44,186 bases of DNA from Geobacteraceae bacterium GWC2_55_20 (lineage in GTDB: Bacteria; Desulfobacterota; Desulfuromonadia; Geobacterales; Pseudopelobacteraceae), in assembly GCA_001802125.1 (NCBI GenBank), contig MGZK01000124.1:1-44186 (forward strand), in the 5' to 3' direction. How positions within the stretch are numbered: the first letter of the stretch is position 1; every line of letters begins with the position of its first letter. Made by a program: the position numbers and the translations under genes. This document shows, piece by piece, positions 24,870 to 33,473 of this stretch. The notes beneath the pieces were generated by a model. The model was not told the origin of the DNA, did not search any database, and saw only the letters and a list, made by a program, of their open reading frames with translations.

Positions 24870-26144
24870 ATGTCAAATTTTTCAGCACGATGGATGGTGG
24901 CGCCGGTTCTCGCAACAACTCTGATGTTTTGCGGAACCGCCGGCGCTGCTGAAAAACAGAAAACCAAACCGTATCCCCATTACTGGCTGAGCATCGCCAC
25001 CACCAACCAGTCCATGCCCGGCATGTCAGCGGAAATGTCCGGCATGGCCTCCCTGTTCGGCGGCAAAGGCGCTTTCGGACCCAAGCGCGAGCTGCACCTG
25101 CAGCTGGAATCGCCGCAGGTAACGTCGGAAAAGCCGGCCGCCGCCGATGAAATCCCGCCTGGCCAGAAAATGGGTGATGCGCTTCCACTGGTGACCCCTA
25201 AAGTGGAGAGGTCAACCTCTGAACCGGACGAGCGCCGCTCTCCCGAAAAATACGAGAAGCCGAAGGCGCGCATGCTGATCTACTGGGGATGCGGAGAAAC
25301 CATCGGCAAGGGGCAACCCAGGGTCATCGATACCTCAAAGATGAGCATGGCCGAATTCGGCAAGGCCTTTGCCGGACGCGCCCCCACCCAGCAGACCCCG
25401 CCGTCTCCACGGAAGGGGTGGACCTATGGCGAATGGCCGAGCCGGGAGGAGCGGGCCGACATCCCCTCCGACAGCTCGCTAGTCGGCGCCCATCGCGTCA
25501 AAGGCAACTATACGGTCGATATTCCGTTCTCGCTGGATGCCAAGCGGGATTTTATGGCGCCGATCGAATTCACCTCGGTGACATCAACACCCTCCGGCGC
25601 CACGAAGGTCTCCTGGAAAGAAGTGCCGACCAGCATCGGCTATTTCGCCACGGCCATGGGGCATAAGCAGGAAACCGGCGAAACGATTTTCTGGTCCGCC
25701 AGTGAAGTCCCGGAAACCGGATTTGCGCTGCAGAACTACCTGACGCCGTCTGACGTCAGCAGGTTCATCAAGGAGAAGGTCGTCATGCCCCCCTCCAGGA
25801 CCAGCTGCACGGTGCCGCCGGTTTTTAAGGATGCTGGCGGTGCGATGTTGCAGTTCATCGCCTACGGGGAGGAGTTGAACCTGGTTCATCCGCCCAAGCC
25901 CAAGAATCCAAAGCAACCCTGGAATATCGAATGGTCGGTGAAAGCCCGCCTCAAATCCACCGGCATGACAACACTTATGCCGGTGGAGGACGGTTCCGCT
26001 GACAGGGCCGCACGTAAAACAAAGAAAAAGTCTCAATCCCGGGATGAAGAAACTCCTCAGGAAAATACCAATGAGCCCGGACAGGATTCAAAAACACCCA
26101 AGGGCGGCATTGGCGACCGCCTGAAGGGAATCTTCGGGTTCTGA
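24870..26144 (+). CDS. Secreted protein of unknown function
   Basis: 424 aa, not recognised. Signal peptide (about 1-26, cut near AGAAE). The body has a Met/Gly-rich patch (SMPGMSAEMSGMASLFGG), a region RMLIYWGCGETIGKGQPRVI and FSLDAKRDFMAPIEFTSVT, and a long polar Lys/Glu-rich C-terminal tail (about 375-424) ending GIGDRLKGIFGF. Two Cys in the body (WGCGE, TSCTVPP). AAAGGAG precedes the ATG, 34 nt after the phosphatase gene, and 25 nt before the next gene, so it may be cotranscribed with both. Probably periplasmic. Confidence 0.82.
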   Translation: MSNFSARWMVAPVLATTLMFCGTAGAAEKQKTKPYPHYWLSIATTNQSMPGMSAEMSGMASLFGGKGAFGPKRELHLQLESPQVTSEKPAAADEIPPGQKMGDALPLVTPKVERSTSEPDERRSPEKYEKPKARMLIYWGCGETIGKGQPRVIDTSKMSMAEFGKAFAGRAPTQQTPPSPRKGWTYGEWPSREERADIPSDSSLVGAHRVKGNYTVDIPFSLDAKRDFMAPIEFTSVTSTPSGATKVSWKEVPTSIGYFATAMGHKQETGETIFWSASEVPETGFALQNYLTPSDVSRFIKEKVVMPPSRTSCTVPPVFKDAGGAMLQFIAYGEELNLVHPPKPKNPKQPWNIEWSVKARLKSTGMTTLMPVEDGSADRAARKTKKKSQSRDEETPQENTNEPGQDSKTPKGGIGDRLKGIFGF

Positions 26145-26168
26145 CGGGGATACACCATTCGGGTACAA

Positions 26169-27536
26169 GTGAACCCCATGGAAAAACATCACGAAAAGAC
26201 GAAACGCGGGCTCTGGACCAGCCGCCTCGGTTTCATCATGGCTTCGGCCGGCTCGGCGGTCGGACTCGGCAATATCTGGAAATTCCCCTACATCACCGGC
26301 ATGCACGGCGGCGGGGCTTTTGTTCTCTTTTTCATCTTCTGCATTGTGGCCGTCGGGGTTCCGATCATGATCGCCGAAATGGTGATCGGCCGCCACACCC
26401 GCAAGGACCCGGTAGGGGCTTTCCGCAAACTGCGCGGTGGCCCCTGGACCCTGGTCGGCTGGCTGGGTGTAACGGCCGGGTTCGTGATTCTGTCCTACTA
26501 CTGCGTCGTGGCCGGTTGGGCCGTGGACTACCTCTGGCTGGCCGTCAAGGGCACCTTTAGCGGCAAACATATCCAGGAAGTGCCGGAACTGTTTACGTCG
26601 CTGCTGGCCAGCGACCTGTCACAGCTGTTCTGGCAGGCGGTTTTCATGGCGGCCACGGTCTTGATCGTCCTGGGCGGTGTCAGTAACGGCCTGGAGCGGG
26701 CCAACAAACTGATGATGCCGGTGCTGTTCCTGATCCTGATTGTTCTGGCGGTGCGGGGACTTTTCTCCCCCGGCGGACCCAAGGCGCTGGCCTTCCTTTT
26801 CACCCCGGACTGGCAGAAACTGGACTCCACCGCAATGCTGGAAGCCATGGGACACGCCTTTTTCTCCCTGTCCCTGGGGATGGGCGCCATGCTGACCTAC
26901 GGCAGTTACGCCGATGAAGGTACCAACATCCCCAACGTGGCCCTGACCGTGTCGGTGATGGACACCTGTGTGGCGCTGCTGGCCGGTATTGCCATCTTTC
27001 CGATCGTCTTTACCTACGGCATGGCTCCCGCTGCCGGGCCGGGGCTGGTCTTCAAGACCCTGCCGATAATCTTCAGCCAGATGCCGGGGGGGACGCTGAT
27101 CGCGATCATGTTCTTCCTGTTGCTGGTCTTTGCCGCCCTCACATCCAGCATTTCGCTTTTGGAGGTGGTGGTGGCCTATTACTGTGACGAGAAGAAGTGG
27201 CAACGGCGGAATGCGACGCTGGTGATGGGCTTCCTGATCTTTTTGCTGGGTGTACCCTCGGCTCTCTCCAACCATCTGCTCGCCGATGTTCATTTTATCG
27301 GCGGAAGAAATTTTTTCGACTCCATCGACCTGTTGGCCACCAACTATATCCTGCCCCTGGGAGGCCTGTTTATCGCCATCTTTACCGGCTGGGTAATGAC
27401 CACGCGCATGGCCCGCGGCGAGATCGAGAAGGGGGCCGTGAATTTTCACTACTACCCGGCCTGGCACTTTCTGATAAAGTACGTCAGTCCGGTGCTGGTT
27501 GCCATCGTCTTCCTCTACAGGAGTGGTCTGTTCTAG
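26169..27536 (+). CDS. Sodium-dependent transporter of the SNF (NSS) family
   Basis: 455 aa with about 11-12 membrane helices. TM1 shows the Na+/substrate motif GSAVGLGNIWKFPYITG; TM3 and TM6 regions (FVILSYYCVVAGWAVDYLWL, FFSLSLGMGAMLTYGSYA) are typical of bacterial neurotransmitter:sodium symporters, which import amino acids or related compounds with Na+. The frame opens with GTG at 26169; an ATG three codons later (26178) is an alternative. The substrate is unknown. No partner gene. Confidence 0.94.
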   Translation: MNPMEKHHEKTKRGLWTSRLGFIMASAGSAVGLGNIWKFPYITGMHGGGAFVLFFIFCIVAVGVPIMIAEMVIGRHTRKDPVGAFRKLRGGPWTLVGWLGVTAGFVILSYYCVVAGWAVDYLWLAVKGTFSGKHIQEVPELFTSLLASDLSQLFWQAVFMAATVLIVLGGVSNGLERANKLMMPVLFLILIVLAVRGLFSPGGPKALAFLFTPDWQKLDSTAMLEAMGHAFFSLSLGMGAMLTYGSYADEGTNIPNVALTVSVMDTCVALLAGIAIFPIVFTYGMAPAAGPGLVFKTLPIIFSQMPGGTLIAIMFFLLLVFAALTSSISLLEVVVAYYCDEKKWQRRNATLVMGFLIFLLGVPSALSNHLLADVHFIGGRNFFDSIDLLATNYILPLGGLFIAIFTGWVMTTRMARGEIEKGAVNFHYYPAWHFLIKYVSPVLVAIVFLYRSGLF

Positions 27537-27672
27537 GGCTTGCGGCTGGATCCGGATGTCAAGCGTTTATGAGGTTTCTGGACGCTTTGTTATCTACAAG
27601 CTGTCTGCCTACTGACAGAACCTCCGTTTTTTTATAACCCTACAGTTCGTTGCACTATAGCCGGATGTCCAG

Positions 27673-27713
27673 GTGTTGTTGGTCTTGACAACACTTTTTT
27701 CTGTTGTTACTCT
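27673..27713 (+). promoter_or_regulatory. Promoter with three alternating operator half-sites for the toxin-antitoxin pair
   Basis: Half-sites GTGTTGT (27673-27679), ACAACAC (27688-27694) and TGTTGT (27702-27707) alternate in orientation with 8-nt spacers, so neighbouring ones form overlapping inverted repeats. They cover a promoter, TTGACA (27685-27690), 17-nt spacer, TACTCT (27708-27713). This is the layout expected for autorepression by a DNA-binding antitoxin. The transcript would start at or very near the toxin ATG (27721). Confidence 0.6.
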
Positions 27714-27720
27714 CTCCAAC

Positions 27721-28002
27721 ATGCATGCAGATTTACTACTCAATCAGCGCCAGACAATTTCTGAAAAAGCTTTTGTTGAAATGGTTGTGTGGCGTCTTGG
27801 TTCGCCGCTTCCAGGCAGCGGCCACAGCTTCAAGTATCGGCTTGCGCTAGTGGTGAATGGAGTTTGTGTGCTGCGTTACGATAATGAGTCTGGCAAGGGT
27901 GATCACAAGCATATTGGCAAGATGGAAACCCCTTACGCTTTTTCTACTCCGAAAGCATTGCTGGATGATTTCTGGAACGATGTGGATACATGGAGGTATT
28001 GA
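27721..28002 (+). CDS. tumE: TumE-like toxin of a type II toxin-antitoxin pair (DUF6516 family)
   Basis: 93 aa. The body FVEMVVWRLGSPLPGSGHSF, YRLALVVNGVCVLRYDNESG, KGDHKHIG...PYAFSTPKALLDDFW is the pattern of the small toxin family named TumE. The ATG at 27721 is chosen because it starts the conserved part; a TTG 48 nt upstream lies inside the operator. There is no ribosome site before the ATG and the predicted transcription start is adjacent, so the toxin may be read from a leaderless mRNA. Its stop is 1 nt before the antitoxin ATG. The cellular target is unknown to me. Confidence 0.8.
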   Translation: MHADLLLNQRQTISEKAFVEMVVWRLGSPLPGSGHSFKYRLALVVNGVCVLRYDNESGKGDHKHIGKMETPYAFSTPKALLDDFWNDVDTWRY

Positions 28003-28003
28003 T

Positions 28004-28348
28004 ATGCGAATCGTAACATTGGATGTTTCTTCCCGTGAAAATACAAACAGAAGATTTTTAAGGGCGTGTGAGGGCGAGTCTCAAGGGGACTACATCAGCT
28101 TCGAGTCTCCCGCGCTACTTTTCAAGGTGCTCTCCGGAAAGCGCTGGGAAATGCTGGGCGCCATGACCGGCGCTGAACCAATGACAATCCGTGAACTGGC
28201 ACGCCGCCTGGGAAGGGATGTAAAAGCGGTGCATGGTGACGTGCATGCGCTCTTGAATGCCGGCATTCTGCAAAAGACAGACAACGGACAGATCGTTTTT
28301 CCGTTTGATGCATTGCATGTGGATTTTATGCTTAAGGAGGCCGCTTGA
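28004..28348 (+). CDS. tumA: TumA-like antitoxin with winged-helix DNA-binding domain
   Basis: 114 aa. The helix-turn-helix is plain: MTIRELARRLGRDVKAVHGD, followed by the wing HALLNAGILQKTDNGQIVFP. Order toxin-antitoxin with 1-nt spacing (TGA-T-ATG) supports a toxin-antitoxin operon. A strong GGAGGT, 7-8 nt before the ATG and inside the toxin's last codons, favours antitoxin synthesis over toxin. It probably binds the toxin with its ends and represses the shared promoter through its HTH. A longer frame starting at 27857 overlaps the toxin gene and is rejected. Confidence 0.82.
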   Translation: MRIVTLDVSSRENTNRRFLRACEGESQGDYISFESPALLFKVLSGKRWEMLGAMTGAEPMTIRELARRLGRDVKAVHGDVHALLNAGILQKTDNGQIVFPFDALHVDFMLKEAA

Positions 28349-28372
28349 AATTCGTGCCGAGGAGACAATTAA

Positions 28373-28984
28373 GTGACAGCTAAAAATATTTCCAAACCCG
28401 GGCAGTACGATTTCTTCGCCTTCCTCTCCCGCATGCGCTACATCAGCCGCTGGGGGCTGATGCGCAACACCGTGCCGGAGAACATCCAGGAACATTCGCT
28501 GGATGTGGCGGTGATCGCCCATGCGCTGGCGATTATCCGCAATACCTATTTCGAGGGAAACCTGGACCCGTCCCGGGCCGCGCTATACGGCATCTTCCAC
28601 GATGCCAGCGAGATTTTTACCGGCGACATGCCGACCCCGGTCAAGCATTTCAATCCAAACTTCAAGCGCTCCTTCCACCAACTGGAGGACCGCGCCCGCC
28701 GCAAGCTGCTGGATATGCTGCCGCCGGAACTGGCCGGAGAGTACGAACCGCTCTTCTTCTTCGACGAACAGCAGGAATACGCTGTGCTGGTCAAGGCGGC
28801 CGACAAGATCGCGGCGCTGGCCAAATGCATCGAGGAGGGCAAGAGCGGCAACCTGGAATTCAGGAGGGCCGAAGCCGAGCATTTCGAGCATCTTTCGGCC
28901 AGTCCGCTGCCCGAAGTGGGCTATTTCCTGGAAAAATTCCTGCCGGGATATCGCTTGTCCCTGGATGAACTCAATCTTGGGTGA
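28373..28984 (+). CDS. yfbR: HD-domain 5'-deoxynucleotidase (YfbR-like)
   Basis: 203 aa. HD-domain phosphohydrolase of the YfbR group, which removes phosphate from deoxynucleoside 5'-monophosphates. Motifs: SRWGLMRNTVPENIQEHSLD with the first His, YGIFHDASEIFTGDMPTPVK with the HD pair, and the acidic metal site KAADKIAALAKC. Length fits YfbR (about 200 aa). It starts at GTG 28373, 24 nt after the antitoxin stop, so may share its transcript, though the functions are unrelated. The next gene is 75 nt downstream. Confidence 0.92.
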   Translation: MTAKNISKPGQYDFFAFLSRMRYISRWGLMRNTVPENIQEHSLDVAVIAHALAIIRNTYFEGNLDPSRAALYGIFHDASEIFTGDMPTPVKHFNPNFKRSFHQLEDRARRKLLDMLPPELAGEYEPLFFFDEQQEYAVLVKAADKIAALAKCIEEGKSGNLEFRRAEAEHFEHLSASPLPEVGYFLEKFLPGYRLSLDELNLG

Positions 28985-29059
28985 TTTTTTTAATCTAGCA
29001 GTGCCTCAACTGTTGAGTTTGGTATTGTAACTATAAAACAGCTGGTTGGGATGTGATAT

Positions 29060-31543
29060 ATGAAGTTCAACAGTAATATTATTTCCGGGCGTTACGTTGT
29101 CATGGCTCTGACCCTGCTGTTTCTGGCATTGTCACTTTTGGATTGGGGGCCGCTCCGGACCCTGGAATACAAGAGCTATGACCTGCGGGCCAGGATGCGC
29201 CAGAAGAAGCCCGATTCGCCGGTGGTGATCGTGGCTGTTGATGACGCCAGCATCGAGAAACTGGGACGCTGGCCCTGGCCGCGCGCCTACATGGCTGAAC
29301 TGTTGACCCGGCTGAACGAATACGCCCCCAAACTGGTTGCGCTGAACATCCTCTACACCGAGGCGGATCGCGGCTCCGGACTGGAAGAACTCCGGGAACT
29401 GCGAAACACCGCCGAAAAGAGCGGCGTCAGGTCGGGAGAACTCTACAACGCCATCCTGGAAACCGAAGCGCGGCTGGACAACGATGGCCAGATGGCGGCG
29501 GCGATTGCCGAGTCGAAAAACATCATCCTGCCGCTCTATTTCACGATCGGTGACCAGGCGGCGGCCGCCGATACCGGCACGCCGCAATTCATGCTGCGCT
29601 CTTCCCGCGCGGCATCCGGTCCGGCCGGCAGCCTGCAGGCAAAAGAGGCCTCTCCGCCGATTGTCGCATTTGCCGGGCAGGCACTGATGCTGGGCCATAT
29701 CAATCTTGCCGCCGACGAGGACGGTACGGTGCGGCGCGAGCCGCTGCTGATCCATTACCATGCCAGGAATTATCCCTCGCTGGCGCTGCAGGCGGCCCTC
29801 TGCTATCTGAATATCAAACCGGCTGAAATAAGCACTGATACACCCGGGCGGATTAAAGCCGGGCGGCTCTCGGTCCCGACCGATTCAAAAGGTCGCATGT
29901 TGATCAGCTATAACGGACGCTTCAACAGCTTTCCCTACTACTCTTTCACCGATGTTGTCAGCGGCGCCATCCCGGCTGCCGCCTTCAAGGGCAGGATCGT
30001 ACTGGTCGGGCCGATAGCCACCGGAATTGCCGGTTTTGCGGTTACGCCGGTACAGACAAACTTCCCATCGGTCGAGATTACCGCCAACGCGATCGAAAAC
30101 CTGGTCAACAACAACGTGATCGACCGTCCTGCCTGGGCCCGCTACGTTGAAGCCGCAGTCATGCTGCTTTTGGGAGCGTTCCTAGCTTTCGCGCTGCCGC
30201 GCATGAAGGCCGGACTCGGTGCGCTGGTCTCGTTTTCTATCCTGCTGCTTTGGAACGGGGCGGCGGTCTGGTTGTTCGTCGGCCAGGGTGAGTGGCTGGG
30301 CATGGTGGCGCCGTCGCTGCTGCTGGTAATCGGATATACAGTTAATGTCTCGTCCAGATTCATGGTGACCGAAAAGGGCAAGGAACTGGTGGAAAGCGAC
30401 AGCATCGAAACCAACAAGATGCTGGGCCTGTCGTTTCAGGGGCAGGGATTGCTGGACCTGGCCTTCGAGAAGTTCCGCAAATGCCCGGTGGAAAACGATA
30501 CTGTCCGGGATCTGCTCTATAACCTGGCGCTGGATTTCGAGCGCAAGCGCATGTTCAACAAGGCCGCCGCGGTTTACGAACATATCCGGACCGCCGGTGA
30601 ATTCAAGGATGTGTCCGAGCGTATCGGCACGATGAAACAGGCCGGTGAAACGATGATCTTCAGCGCTCCCGGCGGTCGCAAAGAGAACACGGTCATCTTG
30701 CAGGGAGGTGGCGCGGCGATGCCGACCATCGGTCGCTTCGAGATCCAGAAAGAGCTGGGGCGGGGGGCGATGGGGACGGTCTACCTGGGGCGTGATCCCA
30801 AGATCAACCGCCAGGTGGCAATCAAGACCATCCGCTTCGACGAGATCGATCCCCAGCAGGTCCAGGAGGTCAAACAGCGCTTTTTCCGCGAGGCGGAAGC
30901 CGCCGGCGCTCTCAACCATCCCAACATCGTCACGATCTATGACGTGGGCGAGGACTACGATCTGGCCTATGTGGCCATGGAACTGCTGGACGGCAGCGAC
31001 CTGTGCGATTTCGTCAAGCCGGGACAGCGGCTGTCGTTCGACGAGGTGCTGCGAATTGTCGCGGCTGTGGCCGAGGGTCTGGATTTCGCCCATGCCAGGG
31101 GCATCGTGCATCGCGATATCAAACCGGCCAATATCATGCTTCTCAAAAACGGTGAGATCAAGATCGCCGATTTCGGCATCGCCCGCATCAGCGCCTCCTC
31201 CAGCACCCAGACCGGAACGATCCTGGGCACCCCCAGTTACATGTCCCCGGAACAGGTGCAGGGACAGAAGGTGGACGGCCGTTCCGACCTGTTCTCGCTG
31301 GGGGCGTCGATGTACGAGCTGCTCTCCTGCCACAAGCCTTTCAGCGGCGACAGCATCACCAACATCATGTTCAACATTGCCAACAAGCCGCCGCTGCTGC
31401 TGACAAAAATCGACCCGCGGATTCCGGAATGCTGCGCTTTCATCGCGCACAAGCTGCTGATGAAGGATGTTGCCAAACGATACCAGACCGGTCAGCAGGT
31501 GGCCGAACATTGCCGCTTGTGCCGGCAAAAACTAGTGAGGTGA
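29060..31543 (+). CDS. CHASE2-domain membrane Ser/Thr protein kinase
   Basis: 827 aa. N-terminal TM (about 10-28), an extracytoplasmic CHASE2 sensor (about 30-330; SPVVIVAVDDASIEKLGRWP, RGRIVLVG-type and TNFPSVEITANAIENLV motifs), three TM helices (about 350-435), a helical linker with TPR-like repeats (LLDLAFEKFRKCPVENDTVR), and a complete Hanks-type kinase (about 554-820): glycine loop LGRGAMGTVYLG, Lys589 in VAIKTIRF, catalytic HRDIKPANIMLL with Asp686, DFGIAR with Asp704, and GTPSYMSPEQV. It should phosphorylate itself and cytoplasmic targets on Ser/Thr in response to an external cue. The PP2C phosphatase follows by 3 nt, its natural antagonist. Confidence 0.95.
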   Translation: MKFNSNIISGRYVVMALTLLFLALSLLDWGPLRTLEYKSYDLRARMRQKKPDSPVVIVAVDDASIEKLGRWPWPRAYMAELLTRLNEYAPKLVALNILYTEADRGSGLEELRELRNTAEKSGVRSGELYNAILETEARLDNDGQMAAAIAESKNIILPLYFTIGDQAAAADTGTPQFMLRSSRAASGPAGSLQAKEASPPIVAFAGQALMLGHINLAADEDGTVRREPLLIHYHARNYPSLALQAALCYLNIKPAEISTDTPGRIKAGRLSVPTDSKGRMLISYNGRFNSFPYYSFTDVVSGAIPAAAFKGRIVLVGPIATGIAGFAVTPVQTNFPSVEITANAIENLVNNNVIDRPAWARYVEAAVMLLLGAFLAFALPRMKAGLGALVSFSILLLWNGAAVWLFVGQGEWLGMVAPSLLLVIGYTVNVSSRFMVTEKGKELVESDSIETNKMLGLSFQGQGLLDLAFEKFRKCPVENDTVRDLLYNLALDFERKRMFNKAAAVYEHIRTAGEFKDVSERIGTMKQAGETMIFSAPGGRKENTVILQGGGAAMPTIGRFEIQKELGRGAMGTVYLGRDPKINRQVAIKTIRFDEIDPQQVQEVKQRFFREAEAAGALNHPNIVTIYDVGEDYDLAYVAMELLDGSDLCDFVKPGQRLSFDEVLRIVAAVAEGLDFAHARGIVHRDIKPANIMLLKNGEIKIADFGIARISASSSTQTGTILGTPSYMSPEQVQGQKVDGRSDLFSLGASMYELLSCHKPFSGDSITNIMFNIANKPPLLLTKIDPRIPECCAFIAHKLLMKDVAKRYQTGQQVAEHCRLCRQKLVR

Positions 31544-31546
31544 GCC

Positions 31547-32347
31547 ATGCCGCTGTCCGCCTTCGGGATAACCGATAAAGGGATTGTCAGGAGCGGGAAC
31601 GAGGATGCCCTGCTGATGGATGAGCGCCTGGGGCTGTTCGCGGTTGCCGACGGCATGGGCGGCCACAGGGGAGGGGAGGTCGCCAGCCGCATGGCGCTGG
31701 ACGTCCTCAGGGATTATATCTCCCGGATTGCATCCGGTAGCGGCACGTTCATCGGCGCCGTTGACAACGACTTCTCGCGCCAGGCCAATCTGCTGGCTTC
31801 CGGTATCCGCCTTGCCAACCGGGCCGTATTGGAGGCCGCCGAATCCAACCCGGACTGGCGCGGCATGGGGACAACCATCGTGGCGCTGATGATCGAAGGC
31901 GCTCGCGCGGCTGTAGCGCATGCCGGCGACAGCCGTCTCTACCTGCTGCGGGAGCGGCAGCTCAGGCAGGTGACCGCCGACCATTCGCTGGTTGCCGACC
32001 AGTTGCGGCAGGGGGTCATCAACGCGGAACAGGCGGCCGCTTCCGATCGCAAAAACATAATCACCCGCGCCCTGGGACAGTGGCAGGAGCTTGAAATAGA
32101 AATCAAGGACCTGGAACTTTTGGATGGTGATCGCCTGCTACTCTGCTCCGATGGATTGAGCGGCATGGTCAGCGATCCCGAAACTGAAGCATTGCTGGTG
32201 GCGCATCCTTCCCCCGAGGCCGCCTGCCGCGCTTTGGTTGAAGTGGCCAACAGCTATGGCGGACGGGACAATATCACGGTACTGCTTGTCGATTATCGGA
32301 GCGGAAACGGTCTTGTGGCCGGGTTAAGGAGGATCTTTCAACGGTGA
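31547..32347 (+). CDS. PP2C-family Ser/Thr phosphatase (Stp-like)
   Basis: 266 aa, cytoplasmic. All PP2C motifs present: GNEDALLMD, VADGMGGHRGGEVAS, WRGMGTTIVAL, VAHAGDSRLYLLRE, LLLCSDGLSGMVSD and GGRDNITVLLVDY, with the Asp residues that hold two Mn/Mg ions. The start is 3 nt after the kinase gene, so the pair is an operon and should act on the same targets. The C-terminus is a short basic tail. Confidence 0.95.
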   Translation: MPLSAFGITDKGIVRSGNEDALLMDERLGLFAVADGMGGHRGGEVASRMALDVLRDYISRIASGSGTFIGAVDNDFSRQANLLASGIRLANRAVLEAAESNPDWRGMGTTIVALMIEGARAAVAHAGDSRLYLLRERQLRQVTADHSLVADQLRQGVINAEQAAASDRKNIITRALGQWQELEIEIKDLELLDGDRLLLCSDGLSGMVSDPETEALLVAHPSPEAACRALVEVANSYGGRDNITVLLVDYRSGNGLVAGLRRIFQR

Positions 32348-32505
32348 TCTACACCCGTGTTCACTCATGTCAGTATTCGAACGGCACTGCCGACGCCTGA
32401 TGCAATCTGGCGTTAACCGGCACTGGCGTTTATGCTATTATGGATATGCGGATTCAAGCCGCTCTGTATGATACTGAATGATTACGGGAACTGGAGGTGG
32501 TTATA

Positions 32506-32697
32506 ATGGCAAGATTCTATGATACGGTGAGCGATGCTGATTTGAGCCGGGTTGAAGATCTCCTTGATAAGGTTGGTATCGAGTATTCGCTGCGGATATT
32601 GGGGGAAGGAAACCTGGTGAAGGAAATCATGGTGGCCGAGGAGGACCTGTCGGCGGCAGAAGAGGCATTGTACGGCCGCACCGAAGCGAACAATTGA
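32506..32697 (+). CDS. Small DUF2007-like protein
   Basis: 63 aa. MARFYDTVSDADLSRVEDLL, then DKVGIEYSLRILGEGNLVKE and IMVAEEDLSAAEEALYG: a one-domain alpha/beta fold with the pattern of DUF2007 (putative signal-transducing domain, found alone or attached to other proteins). GGAGG lies about 9 nt before the ATG. It follows the kinase-phosphatase pair on the same strand after a 158-nt gap, so a common task is possible but not shown. The hairpin at 32737 follows. Confidence 0.7.
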   Translation: MARFYDTVSDADLSRVEDLLDKVGIEYSLRILGEGNLVKEIMVAEEDLSAAEEALYGRTEANN

Positions 32698-32736
32698 ACT
32701 ACAGAATCGGTCACAATACAGGATCAAGCAAAACAA

Positions 32737-32767
32737 CGGGCTGCTCCCCATACAGGGGAACAGCCCG
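32737..32767. terminator. Terminator-like hairpin between convergent genes
   Basis: CGGGCTG-CT-CCCC / GGGG-AA-CAGCCCG with a 5-nt loop. It serves the convergent ends at 32697 (plus) and 32816 (minus); the T runs are weak. Confidence 0.65.
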
Positions 32768-32815
32768 AATGTTGTCATCTGTTTTAATGTGAAGTACAGC
32801 TCGTTGAAAATGTTA

Positions 32816-33298
32816 TTAAAGCTCGCGGTTGCCGAACTCGCCCCATTCCAGATAGGTTTTTGGCGCTTCCATGAAGGAGTAAATATTTTCAATAATCTTA
32901 AGATGTTTCCGCTCCTCATCCGCAAGCTTGATGACAACCTCTCGTACCGCCGCATTGGTGGTCTCTTCCGCCAGCTTTTCGTATAGTCCGATGCTTTCCT
33001 CTTCCTCTTTTACCACGTGCAGATAGGCGTCAGAATCGTTCTCCAGCTCTTTCCGAAGGTTTTTCGTGTCGATCAGCGGCCTGAAAACACATACCCCTTC
33101 ACTCAATACAGAAAAGTCATTCTTTTCCGACGCAAGCCCCTCTTTGAGCTTGATCAATGCTTCGTGGTGCTCTTGCTCGGAAGCGGCCAGCAGTTTGAAC
33201 AGCCTCTTCAAATCCTCATCTGACGTTGCCTCCGCCAGCTTTTCGTAGTGAATCCTGGATTCTTCTTCCATTTTGATGGCACATTCGACGATGTTCAT
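32816..33298 (-). CDS. Ferritin-like diiron (rubrerythrin-type) protein 1
   Basis: 160 aa, all helical, no signal peptide. Two-helix repeats with the diiron ligands: Glu in AIKMEEESRIHYEKLAEATS, E-x-x-H in ASEQEHHEAL, Glu in KEEEESIGLYEKLAEETT and E-x-x-H in DEERKHLKIIEN. All four ligand groups are present, so it can bind two irons; rubrerythrin-type proteins reduce peroxide or handle oxygen stress in anaerobes. There is no C-terminal rubredoxin domain. AGGAG lies upstream of the ATG, and an extended -10 (33347-33356) about 50 nt before it. First of three ferritin-like proteins in 6.6 kb, and the only one with a full ligand set. Confidence 0.88.
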   Translation of the reverse strand: MNIVECAIKMEEESRIHYEKLAEATSDEDLKRLFKLLAASEQEHHEALIKLKEGLASEKNDFSVLSEGVCVFRPLIDTKNLRKELENDSDAYLHVVKEEEESIGLYEKLAEETTNAAVREVVIKLADEERKHLKIIENIYSFMEAPKTYLEWGEFGNREL

Positions 33299-33346
33299 AA
33301 AATTCTCCTTTTACATGCAGGATCATGAACTTCTTTATTTACACAA

Positions 33347-33356
33347 ATTATAGCAC
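33347..33356 (-). promoter_or_regulatory. Extended -10 promoter element of ferritin-like gene 1
   Basis: GTGCTATAAT on the minus strand, about 50 nt upstream of the start codon. No clear -35. Confidence 0.5.
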
Positions 33357-33440
33357 CACTGATCGATTATGTATTCCTTGATCATGAAACTCTCGAATTG
33401 AAAGACATCTCACAGCTGATGCATCTGCACGTATTCGAGC

Positions 33441-33451
33441 TGTGCTATAAT
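33441..33451 (+). promoter_or_regulatory. Extended -10 promoter element of the small gene 33474-33686
   Basis: TGTGCTATAAT, 22 nt before the ATG. It is divergent from, and nearly identical to, the element at 33347-33356. Confidence 0.5.
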
Positions 33452-33473
33452 AAATCAAAAGGGGGTGTTGGTC

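Noticed and set aside
27857..28003. Longer version of the antitoxin starting inside the toxin gene
   Set aside because: The 28004 ATG has a strong ribosome site and starts the conserved part; the extension overlaps toxin coding sequence in another frame.
29005..29017. Palindrome CTCAAC-T-GTTGAG before the CHASE2 kinase gene
   Set aside because: Short and single; no second copy or promoter relation supports an operator.
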